Below are positions 1 to 12,148 of a stretch of 64,000 nucleotides of DNA, piece after piece. Numbering within the stretch: position 1 is the first letter of the stretch; each line of letters begins with the position of its first letter. The notes beneath the pieces are model-generated. The model was given only the letters and a program-made list of their open reading frames with translations, searched no databases and had not been told where the DNA came from. The DNA comes from Chrysoperla carnea (lineage: Eukaryota; Arthropoda; Insecta; Neuroptera; Chrysopidae), in the NCBI RefSeq assembly GCF_905475395.1, contig NC_058337.1, positions 110,292,368 to 110,356,367 of the forward strand, read 5' to 3'. Made by a program: the position numbers and the translations under genes.

Positions 1-841
1 TCGATTTAGATTTTGTCAAAATTATATTAGATTTCTTGGTGAATAGTAAGTTCTAAAAATTAAACTTATATCAGAAAATTAATTTTTATTTAGAGTTAAT
101 TTTATTTTAAAGCAAGTCTTCTACCCAAGCAGTTATTTTTTGTGTACCTATGTCATACAGAGTAAGAAAAAATCTGATATTTATAGCCCCTTATAGATGG
201 TTACACAAACAACCATAACTATCAAAATTATTAATTTGAATGCTATAATTTTCTATCTTGGTTATCTTCATTGCCTTTTATAGTCTCATCAAGAAAAATG
301 AGGGTTCAATCGGAAAATCCGTGAATTTTTTATTAAAGAAAGATTATGGCACATAAGAAATTTAGTTTTTGCCACTAACTTTAGCAACTTTTGATAAAAA
401 TAAATTTGCTTAGTTCTTGTTGAATATATGTCATCCTGTATATAAAGTAAAAGAAACATACGTTTAGATGATAAAATATTGCAGTAAATAAGATATTTAA
501 TTTTGATATTTAAATATTTATTTAGTACCTAACATTTAATTTTATTTTTACTTTGTACAGTGTCTTCAATTAAGTTTGTACTGCATGGAAAATTTTGTAG
601 ACACCTTTTTTTATTTGTTTTATGAAAAAGAAGTATTCCTGATAAAAATGCATGCTCCAAAACGCAAAATGAAATAATTGGATGTCAATTTTTTGTATTC
701 GTTTAAGAGGCATGCCGTAATTTTGGCCAGGTGTAAAGTACTTTTATTTTTTACAATATCGATAATCTTTATTAGAGGAAGTTGATTCTAATTGAAAACT
801 ACCCTGCATCTACAAGTACAAAACAGATTTTGGAATTTTTT
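1..841. other. AT-rich spacer, no gene seen
   Basis: No open reading frame with recognisable protein content, no RNA gene and no clear repeat was found in this stretch. Base composition is strongly AT-biased with many A and T runs. Confidence 0.6.
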
Positions 842-974
842 CTAACTCTTCTCTGTATTAGCATAGATAATTTATATCTATACATCGAAATTTAATCTAG
901 GTTTACTGACAAACTCTACGTAGCATTAATTCATCTATACGCCGAAATCTATGCTTAATACAGAGAAGAGTTAG
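842..974. mobile_element. Short MITE-like element with ~28-bp terminal inverted repeats
   Basis: The left end CTAACTCTTCTCTGTATTAG, continuing into CATAGAT, is mirrored at the right end by ATCTATGCTTAATACAGAGA running into AGAGTTAG. The arms differ by one base insertion over about 28 bp. The 133-bp length, inverted ends and lack of coding capacity fit a small non-autonomous DNA transposon. I could not assign a superfamily, and no clear target-site duplication is visible. Confidence 0.6.
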
Positions 975-2189
975 TAAAATATCAAACTGTGTTTTTTCAT
1001 GACAGATGGATGGATAATTAGGATTTTCATACCTCGTATATGAATGGAAAAATATCTGATATCTTTTTGTTTAATATTGCGTGGGCCATGCAAAACTTTT
1101 ATTAAGAATAAGTTTTTTTCATTAAACAAATAATAAAAGAATCCCCTACGGTGCCGACTTAATTGAACAGACTGTATTTACTAAAATATTGTTATTATAA
1201 ATATCTAAAATATACATTTTAATACATTATAAATCTGTAAAGTGTAGATGCCACAGGAATTGTATATATAAAGGTATAAATGAATTTTAACTGTGATGGG
1301 TCCCAATGGGACAAGTCGATTCAATCATGCATAAAACCGAACTTGAATATGCCCCAAAGAAAGTTGATTCTATGGTTTTAGTCTCCATCAAATAATAACT
1401 TGATGCAATTTTGAAATTGTTCCAAATTATTATTTTTTATTCGTATTTATATGTATCAAATTCGACTTTAACTTGCTGCATTTAAAAGTTTTTTTCTTTT
1501 AAAATTATGCACAATGAATAATAAAGGTATAAAATAAAACATTAAATATACACGCGGTATATAAAAACCAATAATTTGTTAAGTTCCAATATAAATAATT
1601 AATTGATAAATTGTATTTATACAGCACATTTATATAAAAATAAAGTGGTGAAATTAAATGAATAAAATAAATAACTAAAAAAAATATAATAATAAAAAAA
1701 AACTATGGGTAAAATACAAATAATGTAAGTATACATAAAGGTATAACATATAATGCCACCACCACTGTATATCTATCTACACCAGAATAAATGTATCCGG
1801 TTGATGTAATTTCAGAAAATCGTTGAAGTGATGTTTCCTTCCGGTAACACCCCGGCGTCTCATTGCCGCTGCTCCGCTCGAACTTTATTCAACCACACTA
1901 CTGACTGACTGACTGCAGTGTGTGACTGTGACAAGTTTACTATATTTTACTATTACTAATATAATGTATATATATATATATTATAAATATATGCTGAGTA
2001 AAATAGTATTAGAAGTTGGTTCACACTACAAAATATTTTATCAAATGTATGGACTAATGAAGTATTTCAATTAAACAAAAACACAGATTTGTTAGAGTTA
2101 CTCACTTATCCTCCTTTTTGTCCACAATTTTATAGATTTTTTGGTGGAGAATTCTAACTTTTTTGAAAATGAAGTTTTGCCAATGATAC
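975..2189. other. AT-rich spacer with a TA microsatellite
   Basis: No gene is supported here. A short (TA)n tract lies near 1965-1982 and AT-rich simple sequence is frequent. A slightly GC-richer patch at about 1840-1930 carries a small GACT repeat (three tandem units) but no coherent reading frame. Confidence 0.5.
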
Positions 2190-3115
2190 TCGCTGACATT
2201 GTAACTTTCTATAGATCCAATCATTAAACTAACCTGATTTTCATACTTTTTGGGTCAAAATTACTCCATCCACCGAGTTTCATCAAATTCCAAAATAAAA
2301 TTTTTTTTGCGGTTTTCTCGATTTTTTCAAAGGGAAATTTTGTTTATCTCCAATTTCGATACAACTCAGTATATAAGGTAATTTTGATCCAAAAAGCACA
2401 AAAATTCGGTGCATTTGATGACAGGTCGAATAGTTTTTGAGATATGGACGTTAATCGATCCGAATATTGCGATATCTCAGAAACTCTGCATCCAATCATT
2501 AAATTAACCCAATTTTTATATTTTATGGATCAAAATTACCCCATATAGTAAGTTTCACCAAATTCCAAAAAAAAATTTTTTTTGCGATTTGCTCGATTTT
2601 TTCAAAGGAATTTTTTCATTTCCCTTAAAAAAATTGAGATATTTTGTTTATCTCCAATTTCGATAAAACTCAGTATATAAGGTAATTTTGACCCAAAAAG
2701 TACAAAAATCGGTGGCATTTGGTGGCAGGTCGAATAGTTTTTGAGATACGGACTAAAATCGATCCAAATATTGCGATATCTCAGAAACTCTGCATCCAAT
2801 CATTAAATTAATTGATTTTTATACTTTTTGGATCAAAATTACCCCATCCACCGAGTTTCATGAAATTCGAAAAAAAAATTTTTTTTTGCGAATTTCTCGA
2901 TTTTTTCAAAGGGATACCCCTTAAAAAATTGAAAAAAATCGAGAAATTTTTTTTATCTCCAATTTCGATAAAACTCAATATATAAGACAATTTTGACCTA
3001 AAAGGTACAAAAATCGGGTGCATTTGATGACTGGTCGAATAGTTTTTGAGGTTTGGACTAAAATCGATCCAAATATTGCGATATCTCAGAAACTCTGCAT
3101 CCAACCATTAAATTA
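2190..3115. repeat. Tandem repeat, ~305-bp unit, about three to four copies
   Basis: The block GATATCTCAGAAACTCTGCA recurs at 2471, 2775 and 3080, giving periods of 304 and 305 bp. An older, diverged unit precedes them (TCCAATCATTAAACTAACCT near 2218). Each unit contains a CTCGATTTTTTCAAAGG segment and an ATCTCCAATTTCGATA segment. Two minus-strand open frames at 2602-2799 and 2808-3104 have near-identical translations only because they cover adjacent units; they are not genes. Loosely related sequence recurs near 24.5 and 52.7 kb, so the unit also exists in dispersed form. Confidence 0.8.
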
Positions 3116-3287
3116 ACCACGCAGTCCCAAATACAAAATTCACATCCCCTTTTGAGCCCCTTAGGGGATGATTTTGAAAAATTCCTGCTTAGTGCTCACA
3201 TACGTTACTTGAGGAACGTGTGTACAAAATTCTAGGCTTCTATATACAGCGGTTTCAGCTGTGGGTTGGTCGATCAGTCAGCTTTCA

Positions 3288-3775
3288 TTCTTATATATAT
3301 ATATAGACTAGCGGCCCCGACGGACGTTGTCCCGTAAAAACGTAACTCCAATTCATGAATACCTATACTACGTTTAGCCTGTCCGCTAAACCCATCCCGC
3401 TAAACCTCAATTTAACTCCTATTTATTGGAGTGGCCTGACCTTCGACCTTTGGCCTGACCTTTGATAGTAGAGCTCGCTGCGCTCGCATATGGCTCTAAT
3501 AAATGCCTATTGACAATACCTGAATACTATTAAAAATACATAGTACACATAGTATACATAATGTGATATGATTTATATGCGCTCCCACCATTTAATGAAA
3601 TTTCATTTTTTTGGTACGGAGCCCTCAAAAACAGTTGTAGTGGACCGAATGGTAAATCTAAACCATTCTCCAATCCCCTTGAACTCACACAAAAAATTTC
3701 ATCGAAATCGGTCCAGCCGTCTAGGAGGAGTTCAGTCACATACACACACACACAAGAAATATATATATTAAGATT
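3288..3775. repeat. Retroelement-derived composite repeat with TA and CA tracts
   Basis: This block begins with a (TA)n tract followed by ACTAGCGGCCCCGACGGACG. It ends with CATCGAAATCGGTCCAGCCG, then a GGAGGAGTTCAGTCACATAC segment, a short (CA)n run and a TA-rich tail. The 'atcgaaatcggtccagccgt' wording followed by a microsatellite is typical of 3' ends of insect non-LTR retrotransposons and their derivatives. The exact family and boundaries cannot be fixed by eye. Open frames on both strands here (3530-3793 and 3568-3771) look incidental. Confidence 0.55.
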
Positions 3776-4275
3776 ATCAAACAAACTCTCCAAAACTCTA
3801 TACTCGTAAATTTTTATTTTTCAATACTTTAAAAAAAAAAATTGTAATGTTTTCATACTATCACCTTATTAATGAGTTACTTTTTTTAAATTATAAAAAA
3901 TATAAAATTTTTATGACAAGAATACTCATCGGAAGTTTTTTATTCGATTATTAAGTCTAAACCAAGCTTTACATGAATATGCATAAATGGTTTATATGTA
4001 CAGGGTGAAATTCATTAAGAAACTATTCATAATTACTTTTGTTATTTTTTAATTTCAAATATGCAATTAGAAAATAATTGAAAATAAATCTGGCTTCTAA
4101 TAAATTAGAAGTGAATGAGAATGCATTCACATATCCCTATAAAGCAGAAAATAAAAAAAAAACATTTTCAATGTACCATGTTTTATTAATGGACTAAAAA
4201 GTATAAAATAATAAATAGGTATTAAAATACTTGTAAGATTAACATACTTGTAAACATGGCGCATGCAACACCAAA

Positions 4276-4603
4276 TATATAGAATCTTGTAGAGTCTAAA
4301 TGGCCGTGCGGTTTAAAGCGCTAGTTTTAGAAGGTAGGATTATTTAGACTTAGGTTGCGGGTTCGAAACCAGGCAGCGGCAGTGTGAACAATTTATAATT
4401 AATGGGAGTGCAGATTTGATCACATTGTCGTCGCTTGGATAAGAACGAAGTAACCGACTCCACCCACATCAAAAATGTGATTGTATATGTTTGTAATTGA
4501 TTAAAATAAAGATTAACGAATAATGATGTGGGTGGCCTCTGTGATTAGGCATGCGTCACAAAAACGGAGGTTAAAACCCCATTATTATTATATAGAATCT
4601 TGT
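4276..4603 (+). mobile_element. tRNA-derived SINE with 15-bp target-site duplication
   Basis: The insertion spans 4291-4588, flanked by perfect direct repeats TATATAGAATCTTGT at 4276-4290 and 4589-4603. The head resembles a tRNA with an A box (TGGCCGTGCGGTTTAA, 4301) and a B box (GGTTGCGGGTTCGAAACC, near 4352-4369). These are the internal RNA polymerase III promoter elements of tRNA-type SINEs. The body is tRNA-unrelated and ends in a short ATT-repeat tail. The exact target-site duplication implies a relatively recent insertion. A functional tRNA is unlikely because the head is embedded in a ~298-bp retroposed unit with a simple-repeat tail. Confidence 0.88.
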
Positions 4604-5732
4604 GTCTGCTTCAATTTTTCCAAACATTGGGGTGATTTTGCCGACTGCTGTTCACTGAATTAATTAATGCATTTATTAAATATTAGCAAGGAAATTAATT
4701 ATTTTAGAAAAAAAATGAATTTAATAAAACCTTTAAGAAACAACCATAATATGGCCTCATTGACTGAGAAAGGTTAGGGATCTGATAAATATAAAACGAA
4801 AATTAAATATGTTATCAACGCGTCTCATTTGCAAATCTCTGCCCATTTTAGTTAGCACTAAGATAACTACTTCTAATCCCTATCAAAGCAGAAGGAAGAA
4901 ATAGTTTGAAAATGTAGATAATTAAAAGCTTATCTTGAAATATTGACTGTTTATTTGGATTCTTATCCATGCTGTTCAAACTATAAAAATACACATCCTG
5001 TGTAATATCAATTTGAATAACCATTTCGTTCAACGCTATCAGTTATAAGATTTGATTTTACAAGAATGACAGTTCATATTAGAAATGTAATGTTTTAAAC
5101 ATGCATTTTTTACATGTAAGACGAAAGCTGCGCAACCTATATTTCAAATATTTATTAGAATTTTATATTAAATAAAAATGAATTTTATTAAAGCTACAAT
5201 TTAAGAATGATGATCCAAATTATTTTTTCATTTGTTTTTAAATCAAAATAATGAATTATTTTAAAAAATTTCTAATTTTGACACTTCAGAGCATCAGTTA
5301 TTAATAAAAATCACTATAAAAAAAAAAATTCTGATTTATAGCATGAAAGTAGAAGAATGGCGACATTAAATTTCGAACACGTAAACTTATCGAATTTTGA
5401 AGAGAAAAAATTAATACAACTTAACCGACTCTTAATCGAATAAAGTTTGTTATAAAGATAATTATTTTTGTAATTTCATCTTACTAAATTATCTTTCAAA
5501 GGAGGAACTGTAAATGGTTTTTTCTTTATATCCTAGCTCTATAAAAGTACGGTTCTGCCGGCCACATTTAGCTCCACTCCAAGAAGAGCGACTTTAGTGG
5601 CTTGTATATTTTGTAGCGTAGTAGCATAGCAACAACTTGTAAACATACCAATGTTGGAACTACTTTTTACAGCGCCTCGTTGTTGATATACAACATTTAT
5701 AGAAAAAAAGTCGTAAATATAATGACCATGAT
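4604..5732. other. AT-rich spacer, no gene seen
   Basis: No supported gene, RNA or repeat was recognised. A moderately GC-richer patch near 5545-5660 shows no sustained reading frame. Confidence 0.5.
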
Positions 5733-5843
5733 GGTTAAGTTAGGAAATATTGGCTGTCAACGAAGGACACACTTAAGCTATAAAGTGTTTTACCACCTGC
5801 TTTACCACCTTTTCTGCTGATAATTTCATTTATCAGCTCCTTA
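5733..5843 (-). mobile_element. Truncated SINE copy (same family as 14562-14837)
   Basis: The stretch from GGTTAAGTTAGG through GATAATTTCATTTATCAGCT matches the 3' half of the SINE at 14.6 kb, including the phrases ATTGGCT, CGAAGGACAC and TTTACCACC. The tRNA-like head is missing, so this is a 5'-truncated or decayed copy on the minus strand. It shows that the family has more than one member locally. Confidence 0.7.
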
Positions 5844-8800
5844 ATTATTTTCACAGGTAGAATAAAAATTTTCATAGAATTGTGGAAAAAAGAATTAAAA
5901 GTCTAAAATTGACACATTTTGCTGATCACCACTTGTTTGTGATGTTTCATCAATCTGCATAAATAAAAACTTTTAGGGTGTGGTTATATTCTTAGTTAAG
6001 TTTAATGGCTTATATTCTTAGTTAACATATTGACAAATGACGTTTCGTTTAATCTCATTCTTAAAAACTTATAGCATATTATCGAATTCTATCATATCAT
6101 AGACGATATCAATATTGTTAATTAAAGTACTTAAATTATAAAGTTTAAACTTAAAAACTCCAGATGAAATCAGTTTGAAAAATTAGATACAGTCAGGAAA
6201 TAGTGTCGTATTTCTTCGTAAAAATCAATAACAAAATTGTAATTTATGGTAATTTTGTAAACAAGATCGAATTATAATCAATCGCTATAGAATATAGATT
6301 AACTATTATTACCAATCATAATCGTTAAATTTCACTGTCCCTATACACTATCCCTATATCTACACTAACTACACTACAGTAAACTGTTATTATATTAATC
6401 ATATCACTGTAAAATTGTCAGTCATTCAAATACATCACCCATGTATGATGATAGTTGTTAATATTTGTTGTTAGTCGTCAATTGACCACATTTCCCCTCT
6501 AATTTCTCGTTTAACTAGAGCTATGTGTTCGATTATTTAGAATTTTGTACAGTGAAAGACATTTCAAGTTGATTTATAGACTTCTAGAACTTAATTTGTT
6601 GGTAACATAATTTTACCCAACGCAGTTATTAATGCGAAAATTAATTGTAGACAGTTTCTCGATTAGTCAGAGCCTACTAGATAGCTTTAGCTTTTTTTCA
6701 CTGATTAGATTTTGTCTAAATACTGAAAAACAAAAATCGAAGACTTAAATTAAAAAAATCGTATACAATTAGAATAATTAATACTTTGTTATTTTAAACG
6801 ATAGAAACAAAAATTGAAAAAAAATTTTTTGCTGTTTGATTAATATAAATATTATTCTAAGTTTTCGTGATTAGTAAACGCTGTAATGGTAAATTAAGCA
6901 GAAGGAAACGGTATACACATCGTAAATATCAGAAGATTGTCAGATTAAACCACAGAGTATAGATGGTATATCCTTCATTACAGCACTGATTGTATATTAT
7001 ATGTTTATGACTGAAATTGAGATTGCTTATAGGTACTTTTACAGTTTAAAAAAGTCATAGTGCTAAAATAATTTCCTGGTATTGATAAATAATAAGATAT
7101 GCGTAAAAATATTTCAAACTTGTTGTATTCGAAGGGCGTTTACCTTGAGATTGATAAAATATAACTGATTTTTCCTTTTTTTTTGAAAACTGTTTATCAT
7201 AAATCGAATAATTTTGTCGAAAATTGGATCCAAAATTCTACAGGTCGATTTTCATAAAAGTATAATTTTTAGTTGTAATTTTTAAAGAACATTTTGTAAT
7301 TTACAGTTTTTCTTCTATCTCTTACCATACATTTTTTCTTTTCCTGTTTAGTTTCCTATATTGAGAGCCTTTTCAGCTTTTCAGATTAAAAATAGTTAGC
7401 GAACAGTTTATCTCAACATTTTTGCATGTTTTCTTAAAAATCTTGGTTGGAATAAATGATTGTATTTAAGATCACTGTGTAATAGGGCTAATCGGAAAAA
7501 AATAGCCCCGAAAAGAGTAGCTTTTGGAAAAAATAAGACAAAAAAACAATAAAATAAAATAAATAAAAGGAATTGAAATTAGAGCTTTTCTCGATAAGAT
7601 GAATTAGGCTGATACGTACTATTACATGTCTTTTAGCATTATGTATGTTATATCATCCGATATTTGTTTTAAATTTATTAACAGATGTAATTACGAGTTG
7701 GTTGGGTTTTGAAATTTTTGGCTCGCTTTATATTTTTGATTATAAAGCGGTGTAATAATACCTTCATTCTTTCGGTTTTTATAAAATTAAAAATTTTATA
7801 AAAACCGATAATATTTATAAAGAAAAACTTCTTAGCTTATATTTGTTTTCTATTAATTTCGATCTGAATTCAATTCTCGCAAAGGAAAGTAGTATTAATT
7901 TTTTTTTTTGTTGATAAATACGATTTTACACACTTTTAAATGCGTGGAAATGATTTACAAAGCACAAACAGATCTATTGTAATTATGATATGCAAATTTC
8001 AACAAACTGTTTATTCACAATGACTAACTCACTATACCTGCAATAGATATGTGAGCATAATATAGCTGAGCTGAGTTAACTACTATTCCTACCTTAGTAC
8101 CAACATTAATAAATAATATATTATGTGATACGACCATAAATTTACATTAATATTATTGAAAATTTATATTATGCATGCCGGTACAAGATGTAACAGGGAA
8201 TGATGCTTATTGAAACATTCATTTATCTCCAAACTCCAATCCGATATTCAATAATACAGACAAATCTGAGTTGTCCACTATAAGCTGATGATACATACAT
8301 GAATTCACGAATATAATTATCTTGTATTGGTATTTCAACCCCGACAAATATCGGTGTACTATTCACTCCAATTGGTTCGTTGCAAGCGGACATGCTGAAA
8401 ACTATTGGCTGAATGATGAAATTGATTTTTATCTTAATTGGACAACTTTTATAATGTTGATGATTTTACTTCTTTTTTAAACCTCCGACGAACAAAGGGG
8501 GGGGGAGGAGATGATGATCTACAAACGGCTGAGGAGATTTTCTTAAAAAATAGAAAAGAGCACACGACAAATGACTAAACAAACAAAAATTATTATGTAA
8601 GCTTGTCTTAATTGTTTAAACTGCAATACTTGTCACGCTAGGTGATTTGTTTCCGTATCCCAGCACTCAAATGATCTGCGGTTCATTTATTGCGCTTATT
8701 AACTATAATTTTTATTATTTCATGCTCGGTCATTAATATTTTCCAACACATGTATTTTACCTTAATTTTACCTTGCGCCGTACCTGTCTCACATGTGAAT

Positions 8801-9879
8801 GCCAGCGAGCCTAATCATTTTCTCTATAAAACTATCATGGACGAGCGATGCTTTTAAGCTATATGTATATACATAGCTAGATGGATAGACTATAAAGTAC
8901 ACTTTAGGCAGCAACGAGCAATTAGTTGTTTGAAGATTTAGTATTATATTTGGTTTGTTGTTTGAAGAAATTATTATAAAAGGTATTTCATTTCTGTAAC
9001 ACCTTGTATATATTTGGATAGCTAACTATTTAACCATAGACATTAAGTTCAAATTGTATATATCGATTGAATTTAAATTACTTGTGATAGTGAACAATTG
9101 TTGAATAAAGTTTATATTTGGTTGTCAATTGGTATTAATTGAATGATATCGAATGGTTTTGACTCCTTTGAGTACTAGAATCTAACTGCATACACAGTCA
9201 GTCCAATGTTAAATGTACAGTTTGACAAAATCCATCGTCAAAGCTTTATTATGTTCATAACTGGATTTATACTAGGAGCGCGAAGGGCTAGCGCACATGG
9301 CAGCAAATATTCAGGGGCGAATTCGAAGAGTGAAAAAAAATTTGTTCTCCGCGTTATCGAAAATGATTTCGTGCTGGAAAAATCATCAAATTCAAAATTA
9401 TAATATTTAATTTTTCCATTTTCCAAAAATTTAACACCTAATTAAAAAATTATAAATACCTATTACAGATATTAATTTTATGGGATGCGATCAATTTGTG
9501 CACTTTCAAGCGTATTGCATTAAAAAAATGATAGAATGAAATTCTCCTTCCGATCTATTGAAACTTCTGCATACGAACGACTTTTACAATGAGTTCTCAA
9601 ATATGGAAATAGCATTATATAATCAGACCAGTTGTAACAAACTGTAGTACCAAATGTTCGTTTTTAATTTTGAAATGATATAAAATCACTTACGTTCTAC
9701 TTCAACGCTTAGATTGTGAAGATTAAATTTACCAATTTGCAAATAAAACGTTGAACGTGTTTAACTCGTACAATATAAACAATATATTGCAATTTATGAG
9801 TAAAAATAATTCTTAGTAAAAAAATAAATGTATTTAATTTAAATATAATCAAAAATTATAACTGAGATCTCTAGGATAT
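5844..9879. other. Long AT-rich spacer, no gene seen
   Basis: About 4 kb with no recognisable coding region. Simple AT-rich sequence dominates. The only conspicuous structures are a perfect hairpin at 7772-7808 and a G-run near 8499-8508. Overlapping short open frames on both strands near 9206-9426 have no recognisable protein content and probably occur by chance. Confidence 0.5.
7772..7808. repeat. Perfect 17-bp-stem hairpin
   Basis: TCGGTTTTTATAAAATT is followed by a 3-nt loop and its exact reverse complement AATTTTATAAAAACCGA. It is AT-rich and non-coding. It could be a remnant of a fold-back element or a cruciform-prone site; no function is visible. Confidence 0.6.
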
Positions 9880-10092
9880 TTCAAAATAAATTTCGATTTT
9901 AGCCCCAATTTTTGCATTGTATAAATACGTATTTCGACTAGCAAGTAGTCATCATCGGGATGAATTAGCTGCAGACCGTAATTACGATTTGATAATTCAT
10001 ACTGACGATGATTCCTTGGTAGTCGAAATACGTATTTATATAATACAAAATTGATTTAGTAAATTGGCGAAAATATCGAAATTTATTTTGAA
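9880..10092. mobile_element. Fold-back MITE, 213 bp
   Basis: The terminal arms are TTCAAAATAAATTTCGAT (9880) and ATCGAAATTTATTTTGAA (ending 10092). A second inner pair is GTATAAATACGTATTTCGAC and its mirror near 10018-10045. Part of the same sequence reappears near 41117-41205, so this is a dispersed family. It has no coding capacity. Confidence 0.75.
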
Positions 10093-11818
10093 TGTAACTT
10101 TCCTATTAACAATAAATTTTCTGGTATGAATGAGTCATTTTATATACTTATTTAAAAATTGTATATCGAATTTTTATTCATTCTATACAAAATTTCAGTA
10201 ATGAGGCTGCATTATTCATTTTGCCAAGTCGCAGCGCTATGATTAAATTCGGTCCTGATAATATTCATTTACATTTTATAATAATCATAATAATATATTA
10301 GAAACTAGATGATCCGTTGAACTTCGTTTCACCTACAATTATTTGATTATAACTTTTAATCAACGACTGTTAATTTTATTTAACCTGTACCTCCAGTTCA
10401 TTTATACTATGCTTAATCCGCCGTCCAGCTGACTCGCTTACTTAATCCTCTCTAATTTATTGAGTAATAGCTAATATACTATTGCTTAGCCCACTTAGAG
10501 TCATTTAGTTTAATATAATTAAAATAGGCATTGGTAAATGCACCTATGAAATACGCAATGGTAAAAACACCTCTAGAAATATGTTGATATCCGAAGTTGA
10601 AAGAACTTAAACGATTTTTGGAGTGTCCATTTCCTAAAATCAGAGAATTACAAAATATGTTTTTCATTATGTTCTCACGTCTAAAACATGATTTTGTGTG
10701 TCTATGCTTAAAGATATTAGAATAGACGCGTATCAATACTATATTTATCCATATAAAAAGTCTATCTATCAGATATACAGAGGTGGGTTTATACCTACTA
10801 CATCGGTGGGTACTCGGTAGTATTTTATAGCGTTTATAGTCAGTCTATGCATACATGTAATACGTACATTATTTATTGACTAATAATTGAAATAATTTCA
10901 ATACTATTTACCTACTTTTCATAACATGAATATAAATGTTTTGTTATTAATATCTATGATGCCTATTATGAATTTTTTTTAATTTTAAAATTTATATTCC
11001 ATGTATTATTTCGTATGAGTATGGTATGTACAGTTTGGCCCATTAAAATGGAGCCAATTTTGTAAAAAGCTGAAGAAATCGAGACGAAACGAGATTGAGT
11101 GTGAATTAGGCCCTAGATACACTAAGGCAAGAAATTAAAAAAATGTTTTGTGGAACAGAAAAAAAATTTAACGCGCACTAATCAAACAGTAACATACTTG
11201 GATTAAGTGTTTCGTCTAAGCACAGTTTGTATGTAAACATTTTCAATACAGTATACTAATCAATCTGAGCGTTTAGGGCGTCAAGAAATGTATATAGTAA
11301 AAAAAATATTTAAAAAAGAGCGAGAAGGGTCGTGGGACACTCAATAGATACAATGTTCTTTTCGTTATAATATTTTTTTTTATAATAAAAATTAAAAAAT
11401 AAAAATTATTAACGAACTTCCGAATGAAGGTCTCAGGCACTCAAATTATCCTTCCACAGCTTCATTGAGAATACTATTATTAATACAATGTTTGGTTTCG
11501 TTTAGGTTTTGCTAATGACTACTAATGGTTTCTATCTAGCAATGCTTTTGACAGTAGACAAATAAAAGTTCCATTACGAGCAAGATTTGAGGATAAAATA
11601 AAGTTGACAAAGACAGAACTAAATAAGTAAACTTTCTGTACTCATGGACATTGAATTTTTGGTCTTATGCATTAAATGGTGGAACATTTTTTATATATTT
11701 GAAATTTTATTGTGCTTCATTTGAATTGTATGGTACCATTATATATAGAAATTTACAATTTTAGGGCTCCGTTGCCGCAATTAATTATTTTTATTTTTCC
11801 TATTGGTGGTACTTCGTT
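10093..11818. other. AT-rich spacer, no gene seen
   Basis: A minus-strand open frame at 10479-10736 (85 codons) has no recognisable domain, no clear start context and low-complexity composition; I do not call it a gene. No RNA genes or clear repeats were seen. Confidence 0.5.
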
Positions 11819-12148
11819 TTAGGTTTTCGTTGTTTCATTACTCAAGTATGAGTCTTTGTAATACTCATTACTTTTATTTGAGTAGAGACTTCTATAGAAA
11901 TCTGTGACTATATTAAGGATTTCGGAACGATTAGTTACTTTGTTATATTGATTGTTTTTAATCTTGGGTATCCACTCTTTTCCGTATACATTCAATTCTT
12001 TGAAAGCTTTTTTAGTGCCACCTTTTTTATCAATTTCTTCTTCTAATTTTTTTAACCTTTTCGCTTGCCTGTCTTTTTTCATACTCTCTCTTATTAATTT
12101 GCTGATGTTAGATATATTTTTTCGAACCTTTAATACACTGCATTTCAA
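11819..12148 (-). pseudogene. Non-LTR retrotransposon ORF2 fragment (endonuclease-RT linker)
   Basis: The minus-strand frame encodes about 109 residues containing GTKKAFKELNVYGKEWIPKI followed by NRSEILNIVTDFYRSLYS. This pattern (a basic coiled region, then 'W-IPK-', then 'R-EIL--I--FYR-LYS') is characteristic of the segment between the endonuclease and reverse transcriptase domains of insect non-LTR retrotransposon ORF2 proteins. The frame has no ATG start (it opens after a TAG with a TTG). The catalytic endonuclease and reverse transcriptase motifs are absent, so it is a dead fragment. The clade (RTE, Jockey or CR1-like) cannot be fixed from this piece. Confidence 0.75.

Noticed and set aside
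2602..3104. Two minus-strand frames with near-identical protein translations
   Set aside because: They cover neighbouring units of the ~305-bp tandem repeat, so the similarity is repeat-derived.
4301..4369. tRNA gene with A and B boxes
   Set aside because: It is the head of a retroposed SINE with target-site duplications and a simple-repeat tail, and I could not fold a full cloverleaf.
10479..10736. 85-codon minus-strand frame
   Set aside because: No domain, no splice or promoter support, and typical of random open frames in AT-rich DNA.
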